The notes under the pieces were generated by a model. It made no database searches. It saw only the letters and a list, made by a program, of their open reading frames with translations, and had not been told where the DNA came from. Of a stretch of DNA of 64,000 nt, positions 38,701 through 45,761 are shown one piece after another. The stretch lies in assembly GCA_028292505.1 (NCBI GenBank), contig JAQGMF010000033.1:52634-116633 (forward strand). The letters are read 5' to 3'. This DNA comes from Rhodocyclales bacterium (GTDB taxonomy: Bacteria; Pseudomonadota; Gammaproteobacteria; Burkholderiales; Rhodocyclaceae). The translations under genes were made by a program, and so were the position numbers. The first letter of the stretch is position 1. Every line of letters begins with the position of its first letter.

Positions 38701-40017
38701 CAGCAGCCTGACATCGACGCCGTTCGCGAGGCTCTGGCGCGCAAGCTGCCCGATTACATGGTGCCGCAACATTTCAACCTCCTGACAACGATGCCGCTGA
38801 GCCGCAATGGCAAGCTCGATCGCGCGGCGCTGCCGCAAGTCGATGTGCAGGTCACGGCTGAGGTAGCGGGCAATCAGCGGCGCGCGCCGATCAATGCAAC
38901 CGAGCATGCACTACTGGGCCTGTGGCAACGCGTTTTGCAACGTGATGACATTGGCGTCGAGGAGAATTTCTTCGCGTTGGGCGGCCAGTCGTTTGAAGCC
39001 GTGCGCCTGATCGGTTTGATCCGCGAGTCGCTTGGCGTTCGCCTGTCTCTTGGCGATGTCTGGCAGCACCCGAGCATCGCACAGCAGACGCTGTGCTTGC
39101 GCCGTGCTGGCGATCACGGCACGCACGAGCCGCTGGTGCCGATCGACACGCGCGGCAGTGGCACACCACTGTTCCTCGTGCATCCGGCAGGGGGACATGT
39201 GGTGTGCTATCGGCATCTCGCCGCATTGCTCGACCGTCCGGTGTTTGCGTTCGAGGCGCGTGGTCTCGACGGCGAGTCCGTGCCGCACGCGAGTGTCGAG
39301 GAAATGTCGAATACATATTGCGAAGCGCTTTCCGCCGCGCAGGCCGAGGGCCCGATTCTGCTCGGTGGCTGGTCTTCCGGCGGACCCGTGGCCTTCGCCA
39401 TGGCCAGTCAGTTACGTGCCCAGGGGCGTGAGGTTCGCGGGCTTGTCATCGTCGACAGCCCACCACCAACCTTGCACGTGCAGGTCGACGAAGCCGTGTT
39501 GTTACGCTGGTTCGTCGAGGACCTGAATCTGTCTGGCGTGACGCGCGCCATGCTCGACGCCATCGAAGCCGTTGTCGGTGATGACGCACAGCAACTGCGC
39601 GCAGCGCTGCAACAGCTCGCCCGGCAGGGCGTAAGCCTGCCGCAAGAGAGCGAGCAGCTTGCGGCAATTTTCGTGGTGTTCAAGGCGATTGTGCGTGCCA
39701 ACCGCAACTATCGACCAGCGGCGAACGATGTCGACGTGCTGGTGCTGCGTGCGGCCGATGGCCTGGTCAGCGAATTCTCGAACCATCCGCATGCAGCGCA
39801 TCCGGCCTGGGGCTGGGACACGCTCAGCGGTGGCACGGCTGCGGGCTGCTTTGTGCCAGGCACGCACTACACGCTGCTCGACGCGGCCTGCGCGGTGCAA
39901 TGCGCCGCGGTGATCGAAGCATGGATTGAAGAGCGCAAGTTGGTGGAGGTGATCACGCAACGCGCCGAAAAACTCATCTGCGAGGACTTGACGACGCGCG
40001 CAGAGGCGAGGGCATGA
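35737..40017 (+). CDS. NRPS: docking-Cy(degenerate)-A(Cys)-PCP-thioesterase
   Basis: One-module NRPS of 1426 residues overlapping the PKS stop by ATGA. Order: TubC_N-type docking (about 5-58, LAELLSVLRAAGISLSLEQG), Cy-type condensation domain (about 80-490), adenylation domain (about 540-960; YTSGSTGRPKG near 685), PCP (Ser1085 in LGGQSFE), thioesterase (about 1145-1400; GGWSSGG with Ser1213, later His in GTHYTLLD). Specificity positions read DLYNMSLIWK, a cysteine-type code. The Cy core motif reads NNFFSDGYG instead of DxxxxDxxS, and VVFTS is VVGSG, so ring closure may be lost while condensation remains. Confidence 0.93.
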   Translation: MNAPAMSLAELLSVLRAAGISLSLEQGGLRIQAPRGAVTVEIRERLQAHKPAIVAWLQESATDDGAALPQCQPDAENLLQPFPLSDLQLGFYMADDPYMEFHVRPHYYVEKDLEALDVVRYEAAWNRALQRHAKEIVVVNADGALQTLQDPAPLRVTVQDLRGLDTASVQASLLTTRQAMMRSELPLDCWPWVDLRVSLWLEDDAARARVHYNHNNFFSDGYGTTRLLQEIDANYLDPQRALPPLSLSFRDAALALDALAASDVGQRARAYWEDRLPDMPLAPALPRRAGMETRVRSQLNRREGFVSPELWRAFKANAQAAGLTPSNAVFSTYVEVMAAWSNSRHFIVSNMMTRRLNLHPEIRDIIGNFASLYPLEIDLRERHSFRDSAVRIQEQVIRDARHLQWGGMRVMQALNRLSDSFGRAAVPFVVGSGLFMEGFERSSFSCLETSQVLLDHQFWELADGQLYFVWDLLEAFFPDGMIDAMWAAYLGLLTQLANDPSAWEAASFDLLPAAQAGQRQALTPTTDTVADLRLGELVAESCKQHAADTAVRRGKDNLDYATLQACSSTLAQALLRDGLAVGDRVAILIERGPALITAVHGVLAAGGAYVPIDTALPQDRRDYIINDAGIKRVIVERKFADAVLPAGTAVYCVEEVCADACDVAGRTPIAPSRPSPNDLAYLIYTSGSTGRPKGVMIDHLGAINTVLDINERYAIGNNDRLFGISSFGFDLSVYDIFGAAAAGACVVYPEPDQALDPAHWLDTLLDRHVTVWNSAPPLALLFVEAAELRACTLPDLRLVMLSGDWIPVDLPERLRAVAPNVKVVSLGGATEASIWSIYYDIRNIDAAWSSIPYGYPLKNQSWFILDQNGRPVPDWVAGDLYIGGIGLAQGYWNDADKTAAAFIDHPFTGERIYRTGDIGRYLPSGLIEFLGRRDLQVKIQGHRIELGEIESVLCAQENISAAAVVVQRSAQGPKSAAKLVAHIVPQAGQQPDIDAVREALARKLPDYMVPQHFNLLTTMPLSRNGKLDRAALPQVDVQVTAEVAGNQRRAPINATEHALLGLWQRVLQRDDIGVEENFFALGGQSFEAVRLIGLIRESLGVRLSLGDVWQHPSIAQQTLCLRRAGDHGTHEPLVPIDTRGSGTPLFLVHPAGGHVVCYRHLAALLDRPVFAFEARGLDGESVPHASVEEMSNTYCEALSAAQAEGPILLGGWSSGGPVAFAMASQLRAQGREVRGLVIVDSPPPTLHVQVDEAVLLRWFVEDLNLSGVTRAMLDAIEAVVGDDAQQLRAALQQLARQGVSLPQESEQLAAIFVVFKAIVRANRNYRPAANDVDVLVLRAADGLVSEFSNHPHAAHPAWGWDTLSGGTAAGCFVPGTHYTLLDAACAVQCAAVIEAWIEERKLVEVITQRAEKLICEDLTTRAEARA

Positions 40018-40133
40018 GCAGTAAATTATGATCCATTTGTCATGAATGGCCCAACAAGCGCTCGATGTGTTTGCCGCAATGTCGATGCGCGGAATCTGGA
40101 CGGCAGATTTTGTTTTTGAACGGAGATATCACT

Positions 40134-40592
40134 ATGCAAGCTACTGAAGCCTATGACTCATTGCGCAGCCGCATCGCGCAAGCCTGGACCGCCATGTTCT
40201 TCTGTGTCACGTGCGGCTTTCTCAACGACCTGATACTCAGTGCCGCGACGAACGATTTCTCGAAATGGGAATTCGATCCGGGTACTTTCGGCCTGAAGAT
40301 GGTCTCGGTCGTCATGACGATCTATATCTTCATGCCAATACTGATCCGCAACATCAACGCGCACTGGTTTCGCTGGTTCTGTCTGGTCGCGACGGTGTTC
40401 TTCGGGCTGTTCTTCGTCGCTCACCAGGTGGCGCATGCACTGACCAATACACGTCCTTTCAACATCATCCACATCTTCGATTTTGCGCATCACATTCTCG
40501 TGGTCTGGACGATTGTGCTGACGGCACGCTGGGCGCGTCAGGCACGTCCCGACATTGAATTCAACGCATCGGCATTGCCGCAGGCGTCGTGA
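40134..40592 (+). CDS. Four-helix membrane protein, family not recognised
   Basis: A 152-residue protein from MQATEAYDSLRSRIAQAW; the ATG at 40134 has GGAG at 8 bases, so the longer frame from 40065 is not used. Four hydrophobic helices are visible: AWTAMFFCVTCGFLNDLI, LKMVSVVMTIYIFMPILI, WFRWFCLVATVFFGLFFVAH and IFDFAHHILVVWTIVLTA. Histidines cluster in helices three and four (AHQVAHAL, FDFAHHIL), which could coordinate a metal or haem. It lies between the NRPS gene and hupE, with which it is probably co-transcribed. Function unknown. Confidence 0.8.
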   Translation: MQATEAYDSLRSRIAQAWTAMFFCVTCGFLNDLILSAATNDFSKWEFDPGTFGLKMVSVVMTIYIFMPILIRNINAHWFRWFCLVATVFFGLFFVAHQVAHALTNTRPFNIIHIFDFAHHILVVWTIVLTARWARQARPDIEFNASALPQAS

Positions 40593-40625
40593 TTTTTTCC
40601 ACCCACACTCATCGAGGTTATTGAT

Positions 40626-41246
40626 ATGTCACCGAAGTCGAAATTTTTCAATACGCGCGCACTGCTGATGCTGGCACTCTGCGTGCTGCCTTCTCTCGCA
40701 TTCGCGCACTCCCGCAACGATGGCGATGGCTTCATGGCCGGGCTGATGCATCCGGTATTTGGCTTCGATCACCTGCTGGCCATGGTCAGCGTCGGTATTC
40801 TCAGCTCGCAACTAGGAGGTGCACATATTTGGCGCGTGCCCACCACCTTCGTCACTTCGATGGTCATTGGCGGCGCCCTGGGTATTATGCAAGTGCCATT
40901 TCCGATAGGCGAACTCGGTATCGCCTGGTCGGTGGTCGTGCTCGGTATCGCCATCGTGCGTGCCCACAAAGAAATGAATCCGTACCTGCCGTATCTGTTC
41001 GTGAGTCTGTTCGGTATGTTCCATGGGCATGCGCACGGCCTGGAGATGCCTCGTTCGGCCAGCCCGGCGTTCTATACCTTTGGCTTCCTGATCAGTACAT
41101 CAGTGCTGCATATCGTGGGCGTCATCATCGGCGAGATTTCCACCCGCCGTGAAAAGTTCTACAAGGTCTTGCGTTACGTCGGCGCCGGGATGTCGGGTGT
41201 CGGCTTTACCTTCCTGTTGACAGCCCTTGGTTTCCAGATCGTCTAA
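40626..41246 (+). CDS. HupE/UreJ family protein in the biosynthetic locus
   Basis: A 206-residue HupE/UreJ protein with a cleavable-looking N-terminus (LALCVLPSLAFAHSRN) and about six helices. The family motif is intact, MHPVFGFDHLLAMVSVGILSSQLGG, as is FGMFHGHAHGLEMP. A GAGG site lies 8 bases before the start. Family members are linked to nickel or cobalt transport. Being between NRPS and cysE genes rather than by urease or hydrogenase is unusual and may mean the pathway handles a metal. It is a diverged paralogue of the protein at 891-1481, not a recent copy. Confidence 0.9.
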   Translation: MSPKSKFFNTRALLMLALCVLPSLAFAHSRNDGDGFMAGLMHPVFGFDHLLAMVSVGILSSQLGGAHIWRVPTTFVTSMVIGGALGIMQVPFPIGELGIAWSVVVLGIAIVRAHKEMNPYLPYLFVSLFGMFHGHAHGLEMPRSASPAFYTFGFLISTSVLHIVGVIIGEISTRREKFYKVLRYVGAGMSGVGFTFLLTALGFQIV

Positions 41247-41249
41247 GCC

Positions 41250-42101
41250 ATGAAAACGAATGTGTTCCCCGCCAGCTCCACGGCGGTTAGCGATGGTGGC
41301 TGGCTGTGGGAGCATATTCGCGCCGAGGGCCGTGCGGCCGTGGCGGCCGAGCCGGTATTACGCTTGCATGTCGAAAGCGCCTTACTGGAACGGAGCTCGC
41401 TGAGAGAGGCGCTCGCCTGGATATTGGCGCCGAAGTTGGCGACCGAGGTCATCAGGCGGGAAGCATTGCTTGCCATGTTTCTCGACGCGATGACGGCCGA
41501 CGAATCGATCGTCAGCGCGGCGGCGGCCGATCTCGTGGCGGTCTATCGTCGCGATCCTGCATGCGAGGGTTACGTCGTGCCGTTGCTCTTTTACAAGGGC
41601 TTCCACGCTATTACCGCATATCGTGTTGGGCACTGGCTGTGGGTGGGTGGGCGACGCGCGCTGGCGCGTTGGCTGCAAGGCCGTATTTCCGAGTGCTTTG
41701 CGGTCGACATTCACCCGGCAGCGCGTATCGGTCGCGGTATCTTTCTCGATCACGCCCATGGTTTCGTGGTTGGCGAAACCGCCGTGATCGAGGACGATGT
41801 ATCTATTTTGCATAATGTGACCTTGGGTGGCACTGGCAAGGAAAGTGGCGACCGGCATCCCAAGGTCAGATCCGGCGTGCTCCTTGGCGCGGGCGCGCAG
41901 ATTCTCGGCAACATCGAGATCGGCAAAGGGGCCAAGGTCGGTGCGGGCAGCGTCACCATGCAGTCTGTGGCGCCCCACGTTACTGTCGCTGGCGCGCTGG
42001 CGCGCGTGGTCGGCGTGCCTGAATCACGCGAGCCGGCACACGAGATGAATCAGAAGATCGAGACCGATCGTGGCATTGGCAAGAGCTGGCTAGTTTGTTG
42101 A
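41250..42101 (+). CDS. cysE: Serine O-acetyltransferase CysE
   Basis: A 283-residue serine acetyltransferase, which makes O-acetylserine from serine and acetyl-CoA, the committed step to cysteine. The helical N-terminal domain is followed by the left-handed beta-helix: DIHPAARIGRGIFLDHAHG (with catalytic Asp/His), VVGETAVIEDDVSILHNVTLGGTGK, then hexapeptide turns such as GAGAQILGNIEIGKGAKVGAGS. It starts three bases after hupE. Because both NRPS adenylation domains in the locus read as cysteine-specific, it probably raises precursor supply. A housekeeping cysE may exist elsewhere. Confidence 0.93.
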   Translation: MKTNVFPASSTAVSDGGWLWEHIRAEGRAAVAAEPVLRLHVESALLERSSLREALAWILAPKLATEVIRREALLAMFLDAMTADESIVSAAAADLVAVYRRDPACEGYVVPLLFYKGFHAITAYRVGHWLWVGGRRALARWLQGRISECFAVDIHPAARIGRGIFLDHAHGFVVGETAVIEDDVSILHNVTLGGTGKESGDRHPKVRSGVLLGAGAQILGNIEIGKGAKVGAGSVTMQSVAPHVTVAGALARVVGVPESREPAHEMNQKIETDRGIGKSWLVC

Positions 42102-42195
42102 TTGAAGGAAGAGCGAGCAGTCCGGTTTCGCGCAAGCGCTCAAGTGCTGTTTGCGAGCCGTAGCTTTTTATCGAATGACTAATTTCGGAGTGTGC

Positions 42196-42630
42196 ATGTT
42201 GCGTCGTGCCTGGGTAGTTGCAATGCTTTTAACGTGCTCGTCATGGTCCCACGCGGAAACAGTGAGCTTTGTCGTCAGCCATATCACGGCCGACAAACCG
42301 CAACCGCTCGTGTTGGCCTTGTTCAAGCCCTCTTCGGAGCTGTTCGACAAGCGTTTCAAACGGCCCGAGCGCGCCGATATTTTCTGCCGCACCGAGATAT
42401 CCGGCAAGCATGAAGAGGAGACGATCAGCTGCGATCTTCCGCCTTCCAAATATATTGGAATTGCATATATAGACAGCGATCGAAATGGCGAACTCACGCA
42501 CGGGACGTTCGGCCCGATCGAGCAGTTCGGTTTGACCGGCATCGAAGAAGGCGTCAGTTTCCCGCCCGCCGCCGAACGCACCGTGATCGATACAAGTACG
42601 CAACACAGCTTCAAGATCGTATTGAAGTAA
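42196..42630 (+). CDS. DUF2141-like periplasmic protein
   Basis: A 144-residue protein with a signal peptide (MLRRAWVVAMLLTCSSWSHAE) and a small beta-rich domain. The stretches KPQPLVLALFKPSSELFDKRF, DLPPSKYIGIAYIDSDRNGELTHGTFGPIEQFGLT resemble DUF2141 proteins, which carry the same DxNxxG-like loop and GxPxE/GF-type ending. The start at 42196 has CGGAG 6 bases upstream; the frame also runs from 42151. Its function is unknown; export is expected. Whether it belongs to the biosynthetic operon is uncertain, since a 94-bp gap separates it from cysE. Confidence 0.65.
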   Translation: MLRRAWVVAMLLTCSSWSHAETVSFVVSHITADKPQPLVLALFKPSSELFDKRFKRPERADIFCRTEISGKHEEETISCDLPPSKYIGIAYIDSDRNGELTHGTFGPIEQFGLTGIEEGVSFPPAAERTVIDTSTQHSFKIVLK

Positions 42631-42634
42631 AGCG

Positions 42635-42658
42635 ATGGTTCATTCACTAATGAACCAT
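42635..42658. repeat. Palindrome between the DUF2141-like and outer-membrane genes
   Basis: ATGGTTCATT and AATGAACCAT are exact 10-bp arms around a CACT loop, in an AT-rich gap five bases after the upstream stop. No T-run follows on the plus strand, so it is more likely an operator or processing hairpin than a terminator. Confidence 0.7.
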
Positions 42659-42695
42659 TCATACAAATAAAATTGAAAATAGAGGGATGTCAATT

Positions 42696-43400
42696 GTGAA
42701 AAAGATCGTAGCCATGGCGGCGTTGACCGTCCTTTCCCTGCCCGCTTTTGCGGGACGTCCGTTGACGACGGACGATGCGGGGGTGATTGAGAAAGGGGGC
42801 TTCGAGCTCGAAAACTACTATCACAGCCAGACCCAGAAGGACACGGCGCGCATATCGGGTTTTCATACCCAGCCCAGCGTTGGCATCGGTTTCAATACCC
42901 AGCTGGGCATCGCTGCGGACTTTTTGCGCGCGGACAACGAAGAGTTCGGCGAACGCAAGAGTAGCGGTCAATTTGCGCTCGTTGGTAAGACGAGCATCAA
43001 GGAGTTGACCGACGATAACTATGGCGTGGCGGTAGGCTATAGTCTCGACCACACCCGCGCGCCTGGCGAATCCTATCGGTATGACAACGTCGCGGCGTAT
43101 GGCGTCGTGACAGTGCCGGTAGACAAGTGGTTGTTTCACGCCAACCTGGGCTGGGCGCGTTCGCACTTGGCAGCGATTTCGTCAACGACCTGGGCCATAG
43201 CGGCTGAACGCACTGGAGCGTTCGGCCCAATCGATCTTGCGGTCGAGACTTATGGCAATGATCGTGATCCGGCATGGCTACAAGTCGCCGCACGTTGGGT
43301 CGTCAAAGAAGACAGACTGTTCATCGATGCATCCTATGGCGAGCAACTCAGCAGCGTTCATACCAAGTTGCTGACTATTGGGTTGAAGTTGGCATATTGA
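42696..43400 (+). CDS. Outer-membrane transporter-like beta-barrel protein
   Basis: A 234-residue protein starting at GTG 42696 (MKKIVAMAALTVLSLPAFAG), with a signal peptide then GRPLTTDDAGVIEKGGFELENYYH, an opening common in small MetA-pathway-of-phenol-degradation-type or related outer-membrane proteins. Amphipathic strands follow to the end (LSSVHTKLLTIGLKLAY). The GTG is preferred over ATG 42687 because GAGGG lies 9 bases before the GTG and touches the ATG. The substrate is unknown; it may be a porin-like accessory to the biosynthetic arm or independent. Confidence 0.7.
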   Translation: MKKIVAMAALTVLSLPAFAGRPLTTDDAGVIEKGGFELENYYHSQTQKDTARISGFHTQPSVGIGFNTQLGIAADFLRADNEEFGERKSSGQFALVGKTSIKELTDDNYGVAVGYSLDHTRAPGESYRYDNVAAYGVVTVPVDKWLFHANLGWARSHLAAISSTTWAIAAERTGAFGPIDLAVETYGNDRDPAWLQVAARWVVKEDRLFIDASYGEQLSSVHTKLLTIGLKLAY

Positions 43401-43551
43401 ACCAACTCGGGAAAGCGCTTGGCTGTGCCGAGATAGCAGCAGGTTTGATGCGGGAGCCCATCGAAAATTTCTGAGTGGGCTGCCAAGCACACTCTATGAA
43501 GAGAGCATGATGACGGCGTGGACTCGGATGAGATGCGTATTGCTACTTATC

Positions 43552-43639
43552 CGTCATTCCCGCGAAGGCGGGAATCCACTTCGATAGGATGAATTGACTT
43601 GTGCGCAACAAGTGGATTCCCGCTTTCGCGGGAATGACG
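43552..43639. repeat. Paired REP-like element
   Basis: Two opposed hairpins, CGTCATTCCCGCGAAGGCGGG at the left (split motif) and CCCGCTTTCGCGGGAATGACG at the right, with inner arms ATCCACTT and AAGTGGAT. Same family as 5673-5753 and 62559-62639. It separates the plus-strand biosynthetic arm from the convergent DUF1697 gene. Confidence 0.92.
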
Positions 43640-43642
43640 TCG

Positions 43643-44179
43643 TCACCCCGGATACTTCTCCGCCAGCTTTCGCACCGTATTGATCCCGCGAAACGTTGCC
43701 TGAACCTTCAGCTTGCGCTCGAACAAGGCATTCGAAAATTTCGAGTCACTCTGCTTCTTGCGGCAAAGCCAATACACCTCGCGACCATTCACGCTGAACT
43801 CGTCAATGTCCGTCCGCAAGCCCATCAAAGTCTCGCGAGCGTTTTCATCCAGGGGTTCGTGCAAGAAGGCTACGTTGAGCGCCTGTGCCGATGTCATAAT
43901 TGCCGCATCAAAGGCCACGAACTGCGAGATTGCCCCAACTTCCGCAGGCGTGCGCAGGAAGGTCCCGACTTCATGCCCCAAGGCCGCTTCCAGATGCGCC
44001 TCGATCTTGCGACGCAAGGCATCTTCCTTGCCCTTCGCATCAAAGATCACATTGCCGCTCGCAATGAAGGTCTCCACATCGGTAAAACCCAGCGATTCGA
44101 AATGCGTCCGCAAGGCCTCCATCTTGACGATGCGACCACCGACGTTTATTGCGCGGAGGAAGGCGACGTATCTGGACAT
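43643..44179 (-). CDS. DUF1697 family protein
   Basis: A complete 178-residue cytosolic protein with the family opening MSRYVAFLRAINVGGRIVKM and ETFIASGNVIFDAKG, then EFSVNGREVYWLCRKKQSDSKFSN. DUF1697 proteins are widespread and uncharacterised. It has no evident tie to the neighbouring biosynthetic locus and is separated from it by a REP element only four bases from its stop. Confidence 0.9.
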   Translation of the reverse strand: MSRYVAFLRAINVGGRIVKMEALRTHFESLGFTDVETFIASGNVIFDAKGKEDALRRKIEAHLEAALGHEVGTFLRTPAEVGAISQFVAFDAAIMTSAQALNVAFLHEPLDENARETLMGLRTDIDEFSVNGREVYWLCRKKQSDSKFSNALFERKLKVQATFRGINTVRKLAEKYPG

Positions 44180-44224
44180 TTACTGTTGAAGGCCTCTGCG
44201 CGTGCGTAATGGGCGCTTCACTGA

Positions 44225-45619
44225 TTAGTGACAGGCTGAGTCCCCGAGTTTTGTACCGAATGGGCTGCTTAGAGTCACCATGGCTGCGACCATGTGGGTG
44301 TCATTATTGGTTAGCAACAGCAACGATGGCTTCAAGTCGGCCGGGCCATTATCGACGTAGCAAGTGGGCAACTGCCCGATTACGCCGCGAAGAAATAAAT
44401 AGTCATCACTATTAACGTTTTGGGGGCTGAAAACGAAGCTCAAACTGCTCGTTGCTCCAAACGATATTTTGGTATTCGTGATATCGAGGCTCAGATGTTG
44501 AGTTCCCAACTCGGCATAGGTGCCGCCGTGCAGATCTAGCGCACGAAGATTGGCGTTCTGTTCGGAAAAGACCTGACTTACTCCTCTTGAAGATATGGCT
44601 GTCATCGAGCTGCTGTTCAAGTTATAGGAGCGTTGTGGAAGAATCATTTGACCTGCGGGCATGCTTGCTCCCAGCAATAGCCGGTCGCTGCTTTCTGCAA
44701 TGATTTGTTTCAGCCGAAGCGTCGAATAGTCTGTGAGCTTGAGGCTCGGCGCAGGGCGTATGGTGATCAATGAATATTTATTGCCGCTCAGAGGCAACTT
44801 GTCGGCAACATAATCAGTGCCAGTGAATCTTGTCACGCCAGCCGAGAATTTCAGCATTGGCATCAGATAGCGAGCGGCACCAAACTGATACGTCCCATCG
44901 AACGTTTGCACAGAGTCCCAAAGGCTTGAAAAATTGAAAGCCTCTTCGATTTCGAGCCGTGTATTGGGGTTGTCGAAATGCCATAGAGGAGCCTCAAGTC
45001 CATTCCAGGTCGGCACCTTGCGGCTTTGATCCAGGAACGACACGGCAAATTTCTCGTCCAGCAGGCCCGTCATTTTGCGCTGATGGTCTGCGCCCCCATG
45101 TGCAGACCACAACAAGTCGCCCCATTCTGCGCGCGGGCCAAACTTGCTTTCCAGCGCTGAAAACTCACCTGCGCTGCTGCCGTATGCCGCCGCACCGAGC
45201 ATAGCAAGATCGCTCATTGTCAGCACGGGAACCGTGCCAAAATCATTGCTCTCGCTGATAAATGAGCCGAGTTGTTCGATGCCGAGTTCGTTGGCGGCAG
45301 TGACGAAGGCGCCCAGGCTTGAGGAAGACTCAGACAAAGGCCTACTGACTGCACTCGTGCTGTTTGCATAAGTGTTTACTGTCATAACCGGCAGAGAGGA
45401 TGCACTGCTCGAAGAAACGCTATTGACGGACGCATCGCCGAGCGAAGCATTCGACACAGATAGGTTGCTTACCGAATCGCTCGCCGGTGAGCTGCCGGAC
45501 GCTCCAGGATCGGCGCTCTGGCCTCCGCCGCAGGCACTCAAAAGGCATAGACAAACCAAACCGATCAGCCCGATTTGGCTCATTGCAGGGGGAAATGTCC
45601 TGAGAATGTTTGCGCTCAT
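44225..45619 (-). CDS. Putative lipoprotein, family not recognised
   Basis: About 464 residues from MSANILRTFPPAMSQIG; starts at 45583, 45652 and 45673 are possible and none has a good ribosome site. A lipoprotein signal ends in LLSAC-GGG, followed by a Ser/Ala/Asp-rich linker (about 90 residues) and a folded region of roughly 350 residues. Part of it reads KVPTWNGLEAPLWHFDNPNT and LEIEEAFNFSSLWDSVQTFDG, which recalls serpin-type sequences, but I could not confirm the serpin reactive loop. It is flanked by a DUF1697 gene and the efflux operon, with no operon link visible. Confidence 0.6.
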   Translation of the reverse strand: MSANILRTFPPAMSQIGLIGLVCLCLLSACGGGQSADPGASGSSPASDSVSNLSVSNASLGDASVNSVSSSSASSLPVMTVNTYANSTSAVSRPLSESSSSLGAFVTAANELGIEQLGSFISESNDFGTVPVLTMSDLAMLGAAAYGSSAGEFSALESKFGPRAEWGDLLWSAHGGADHQRKMTGLLDEKFAVSFLDQSRKVPTWNGLEAPLWHFDNPNTRLEIEEAFNFSSLWDSVQTFDGTYQFGAARYLMPMLKFSAGVTRFTGTDYVADKLPLSGNKYSLITIRPAPSLKLTDYSTLRLKQIIAESSDRLLLGASMPAGQMILPQRSYNLNSSSMTAISSRGVSQVFSEQNANLRALDLHGGTYAELGTQHLSLDITNTKISFGATSSLSFVFSPQNVNSDDYLFLRGVIGQLPTCYVDNGPADLKPSLLLLTNNDTHMVAAMVTLSSPFGTKLGDSACH

Positions 45620-45761
45620 GGCGTGGAAGGAAACGGAAGTATTGGGTCGCATGGATATGATTATCTCATGCAAATGTGACAGCGGTTGTCGGTACTGACG
45701 GGCATATCGGGCCGCGGCGTAGGGCTGGCCGGGACGCTTGATTCATGTGTCCCGTTGGACG

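Noticed and set aside
12311..43400. A luxI-type synthase or TonB-dependent receptor in the locus
   Set aside because: None of the frames shows the autoinducer synthase residues, and the outer-membrane proteins lack a plug and TonB box.
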